Source: an uncultured Nitrospira sp. (lineage in GTDB: Bacteria; Nitrospirota; Nitrospiria; Nitrospirales; Nitrospiraceae). Taken from it: a stretch of DNA of 64,000 nt. Position numbers and translations under genes: made by a program. Within the stretch, counting starts at the first letter, position 1, and each line of letters starts with the position of its first letter. Of this stretch, positions 61,980 to 64,000 are shown piece after piece. Location: the NCBI GenBank assembly GCA_902500775.1, contig CABVRZ010000005.1:1-64000 (forward strand). Direction: 5' to 3'. The notes beneath the pieces are model-generated. The model worked only from the letters and a program-made list of their open reading frames with translations. It searched no databases and was not told the origin of the DNA.

Positions 61980-62131
61980 CCCCCGACCGAGCTAAGCGAG
62001 AAAACATGTCCCTTGAGGAGCTGGCCAGCAGTAATATGTGGGAGATTGCGGCTATCGTAGAACTTCTGGAGAAGAAGGGGCTCTGCACTGAGCAAGACCT
62101 CTATCACATCATCGGATATTTACGCAGGTAG
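61976..62131 (+). CDS. 51-residue helical protein
   Basis: From ATG 61976, which overlaps the stop of the frameshifted PilZ gene. The product is helical: NMSLEELASSNMWEIAAIV then ELLEKKGLCTEQDLYHIIG and ends in basic residues. It has one cysteine and no signal. Such short acidic/helical proteins accompany PilZ genes in this kind of genome as far as I recall, but I cannot name the family. With its upstream partner broken, expression is uncertain. Confidence 0.55.
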   Translation: MTPDRAKRENMSLEELASSNMWEIAAIVELLEKKGLCTEQDLYHIIGYLRR

Positions 62132-62179
62132 AACCACTGTGCTTGACTCCCTGAGACGGTGTTTCCTTCGCCGTACCTA

Positions 62180-62368
62180 ATGACTGAGACTGAAGAGAAG
62201 GTGATCGATGATGTGCTTGCGGCTATCAATAAACATGGGATAGAAGCCAAGCAGTCTTCGGAATTATTCGAGCACCTTGGGCGGATCGTAGAGATGGGGA
62301 TGAGCATGACACGAGAGGGTGACACATTGACTCGGACAGACAGTTGTCTGGTTCTGCCTCTCAATTGA
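62180..62368 (+). CDS. 62-residue protein of unknown function
   Basis: From ATG 62180 (TETEEKVIDDVLAA...); a longer frame begins at 62159. The product has an acidic helix followed by NKHGIEAKQSSELFEHLGRI and a Thr-rich end. There is no signal or cysteine except one near the end. The ribosome site is weak. No family is recognised. Confidence 0.4.
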   Translation: MTETEEKVIDDVLAAINKHGIEAKQSSELFEHLGRIVEMGMSMTREGDTLTRTDSCLVLPLN

Positions 62369-62393
62369 GAATAGGCAACGGGAAGGATGAAAG

Positions 62394-62741
62394 ATGGTTC
62401 ATTCGCTAATAGTTTTTCTCTTGCTCGGGGGAATCTTGACACAAGAGGCATCGGCTAACCCCGCCCATGGCCGTTTACAGCTGATGACATCGGGAGAGCG
62501 GAACATTCTCTTTGCCAAGTTTCTTCAAAGCAGTGGAGAACGCTGTGACTCCGTGACACGAAACTTCTTCCAGGGGTCGACGAAGTCGGGTGATGCAATT
62601 TGGAACGTGACCTGTCGTGACGGCCAGCTGTTTGCTGTCTTGATCTATAACGACGCCAAAGGGTCCTCAAAGATTCTCAGCTGTGCAACGCTGAAAGCAA
62701 TAAACGCAGGTGAATGTTTTAAGAAAGTTCTAAGAGAGTGA
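62394..62741 (+). CDS. Small exported protein
   Basis: A 115-residue protein after GGATGAAAG, with a signal peptide ending near ASANPA. The mature part has three or four cysteines (GERCDSVTRN, WNVTCRDGQ, ILSCATLK and GECFKK), probably in two disulfides, and the segment AIWNVTCRDGQLFAVLIYND, a beta-hairpin-like core. No family is recognised. It is adjacent to a broken thermonuclease gene. Confidence 0.65.
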   Translation: MVHSLIVFLLLGGILTQEASANPAHGRLQLMTSGERNILFAKFLQSSGERCDSVTRNFFQGSTKSGDAIWNVTCRDGQLFAVLIYNDAKGSSKILSCATLKAINAGECFKKVLRE

Positions 62742-62764
62742 CTTGGTACACTTGAGAGCCACGC

Positions 62765-62929
62765 TTGCCACTTTCTGTTCTTCTGCTTACTACGAGCGAG
62801 GCATTTGCTGACTTCATGGCGCCGATGATCTCAGTCCTCGCCAGTGACACAATCGAAGTGCTCCACAACAAGACGCCTCAACGTATCTGCCTCCAAGGCA
62901 TCGACTGCCCAAAGAACCTTGAGTTCTAA
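62765..62929 (+). pseudogene. Truncated thermonuclease (SNase-like) gene
   Basis: The frame reads LLLTTSEAFADFMAPMISVL, like a signal peptide end followed by the nuclease start, then ASDTIEVLHNKTPQRICLQG and IDCPKNLEF before TAA. This is the first part of a staphylococcal-nuclease-like domain (usual form: DGDTIEV...RLxGIDCPE), where Ser replaces Gly and the rest of the enzyme (about 100 residues with the catalytic Arg and Glu) is missing. It has no ATG before the signal-like part, only TTG. Confidence 0.7.
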
Positions 62930-62973
62930 CTCCTAGTGCAACCCTGCCAACCCAGATGGGCTATGGTGTTGCC

Positions 62974-63063
62974 ATGCACACACAATCGTACCGGCATTTG
63001 AATGCAGAAGAACGTGGGAGGTTGAGTCTGGGCTTGGGCCACGGTCAGTCGATCGCCCATAGC
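62974..63063 (+). mobile_element. Remnant of an IS30-like transposase N-terminus
   Basis: The frame from ATG 62974 reads TQSYRHLNAEERGRLSLGLG then HGQSIAH, the form of the N-terminal HTH of IS30-family transposases (Y-HL-x-EER...L..G.S...IA). After about 30 residues the similarity is lost through substitutions and shifts. No catalytic part or inverted repeats are seen. It is a relic at best. Confidence 0.45.
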
Positions 63064-63208
63064 GTATCTCCAACAACGCCAGCGCCCTTCATAAGATTGA
63101 CACCATCGTTGGCCCCAGTTGTGGGCTCGTTGTGGGCTCAAGGATACGTCCCTCATCAGACGCCACGGGCGTCTCGTCGGCTCCTGAAAACGTGCAGCTT
63201 GGGTGGAT

Positions 63209-63420
63209 CCCCCTCCTTCGCTAGTTCCAACGACATTGCCAGTTCGTGCAGCGTCTCTCCGATTGGCTCGAGAGGCCAATTGGGGAACCTGTTCTTGACA
63301 GGGTGGTACGGGATTCTTAGACTCACGCACCTTCACTTAGGAACACACATGAGGCAGAAGGCTTCCATGCTGGTGTCATCCTCTCGGTCTGTCTTTCACG
63401 AACAAGGAGCGTGAGTCTAT
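63209..63420 (+). repeat. Structured intergenic repeat, copy B
   Basis: Homologous to 59760-59970. The hairpin is ATTGGC/GCCAAT here, where copy A has CTGGC/GCCAG, so a base pair changed on both sides. TTGACA (63295-63300) and TAGACT (63318-63323) are 17 bases apart. TAGACTCACGC (63318-63328) and GCGTGAGTCTA (63409-63419) form an 11-bp perfect inverted repeat 80 bases apart. It sits 65 bases upstream of the exported protein gene at 63485 and may drive it. Confidence 0.55.
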
Positions 63421-63484
63421 GCACCAATCTAATGATACCCCCCTTGCGTTGAACGTCCGGTTGACGCTAGCCGGAGGCAGGTCG

Positions 63485-64000
63485 ATGAGGAGGTTGAGCC
63501 AGATTGGAACAGTCGCGGGAGCTCTTGTGTTGGTATTGATCACCAGCTCTTCGGCCGGACTCTTCAAAGAGGATACTGTCGCTGAGCGATTCGAGAAGGC
63601 GATCAAGGAAATCGCCAAGCAATGTGCCAGCAGAAAACTGGCGCCAAACGAGGTCTGTGGAGAAGTCGCAAAGCTCAAGCCCGCCGATCCGCTCGCTACG
63701 GAGGAAGGGCGATTTGCGCACAACATCAAGATTCCGAATCCAGTGCCTGAAGATAGTGGCTACAAACCTGGCATGACGCCGGAGCAGTACTTCGAGCACC
63801 TCTGCAAGACGGAAGCGGGTGAGTTCATCTACAAGACGGTAGAGAATGTGGAAGGGATTTATCAGATGCGGCCACGATACCAAGCCCCTGCTGTGGCAAA
63901 CCATTTGTATGCAATAGAGGATCCATATGGAAGTCTTATGGAAGGATTGGAGGCAGAAAATCTTTACGTGCGGCCGACACGATACAAATTCTTCGAATCC
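63485..64000 (+). CDS. Exported protein, N-terminal part (cut by window edge)
   Basis: An open frame runs from ATG 63485, preceded by CCGGAGG, to the end of the window, giving 172 residues; an in-frame ATG lies at 63419. A signal peptide (SQIGTVAGALVLVLITSSSAG) is followed by an acidic/basic helix, two cysteines (AKQCASR and NEVCGE), and later HLCKTEAGEFIYKTVENVEG and RPRYQAPAVA. No family is recognised. The frame is supported by codon usage and the ribosome site. It lies directly downstream of repeat copy B. Confidence 0.7.
   Translation, partial: MRRLSQIGTVAGALVLVLITSSSAGLFKEDTVAERFEKAIKEIAKQCASRKLAPNEVCGEVAKLKPADPLATEEGRFAHNIKIPNPVPEDSGYKPGMTPEQYFEHLCKTEAGEFIYKTVENVEGIYQMRPRYQAPAVANHLYAIEDPYGSLMEGLEAENLYVRPTRYKFFES

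Noticed and set aside
1-64000. CRISPR array or prophage structural genes
   Set aside because: No regularly spaced identical repeats and no capsid, tail, portal, integrase or terminase-like protein were found.

Overview
The window looks like a piece of a Nitrospira-type chromosome (nitrite-oxidising or comammox Nitrospirota). The assignment is inferred, not proven. It rests on moderate-to-high GC, many Shine-Dalgarno-led genes with 4-bp stop/start overlaps, a class I c-type cytochrome, pyruvate phosphate dikinase, acetyl-CoA synthetase, a cyanase, an SmbP-like His-rich periplasmic protein, and many small exported proteins without named families. There is no rRNA, no convincing tRNA and no CRISPR array.

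Layout. 0-4.4 kb: end of an RND efflux operon (permease, outer-membrane lipoprotein) and a metallo-beta-lactamase-fold lipoprotein. 4.5-12.6 kb: RtcB ligase, a REC-PAS-GGDEF-EAL protein, a PilZ protein, a decayed Hpt gene abutting a MITE-like repeat, then on the minus strand an SthA-type flavoprotein and an HDOD protein. 12.2-17.2 kb: coiled-coil exported protein, cupin, cytochrome c, transketolase, and an Rrf2 regulator with a TSUP transporter. 17.3-29.3 kb: a long plus-strand block, glyQ-glyS, a membrane protein, ppdK, ribD, an esterase, an exported protein, an MFS transporter, a 38-residue membrane peptide and ribE, mostly joined by 4-bp overlaps. 29.5-31.5 kb: accessory stretch with a DUF3644-like gene split by an in-frame TAG, a 57-residue zinc ribbon and an orphan Phd-like antitoxin. 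31.5-34.7 kb: acs and a divergent caspase-fold protein that lacks the catalytic Cys. 35.1-39.2 kb: lipoprotein cassette LPP20 / LpoB / COG3014 / LPP20, interrupted by a second MITE-like element. 39.2-39.9 kb: a PIN-toxin pair. 40-46 kb: a minus-strand glucosylglycerate-type osmolyte operon (GpgS-like, second glycosyltransferase, MscS-like channel, phosphatase) preceded by a TPP decarboxylase. 46-48.2 kb: rlmI-like gene, cynS, and a decayed copy of the rlmI 3' part.

48.2-64 kb is more accessory: an AT-richer PD-(D/E)XK-like gene, two paralogous small secreted proteins, an exported protein with a broken duplicate beside it, SmbP, an SDR, a SEC-C protein, Tim44-like and YbaK-like genes, and a second SthA-like gene with no redox cysteine. 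From 57.5 kb onward there is clear gene decay: a broken UPF0678-type gene, a frameshifted PilZ gene, a truncated thermonuclease and an IS30-like fragment. A structured repeat of about 210 bp occurs twice (59760-59970 and 63209-63420). The window ends inside an exported protein gene.

Themes. The minus-strand 40-44 kb operon has what is needed to make and dephosphorylate glucosyl-3-phosphoglycerate, plus a channel, which reads as osmoadaptation. Two dispersed repeats share a core and sit exactly at gene 3' ends. Several genes keep their fold but have lost textbook catalytic residues (second SthA, caspase-like protein, SDR). Family assignments were made by reading motifs; no database search was possible.
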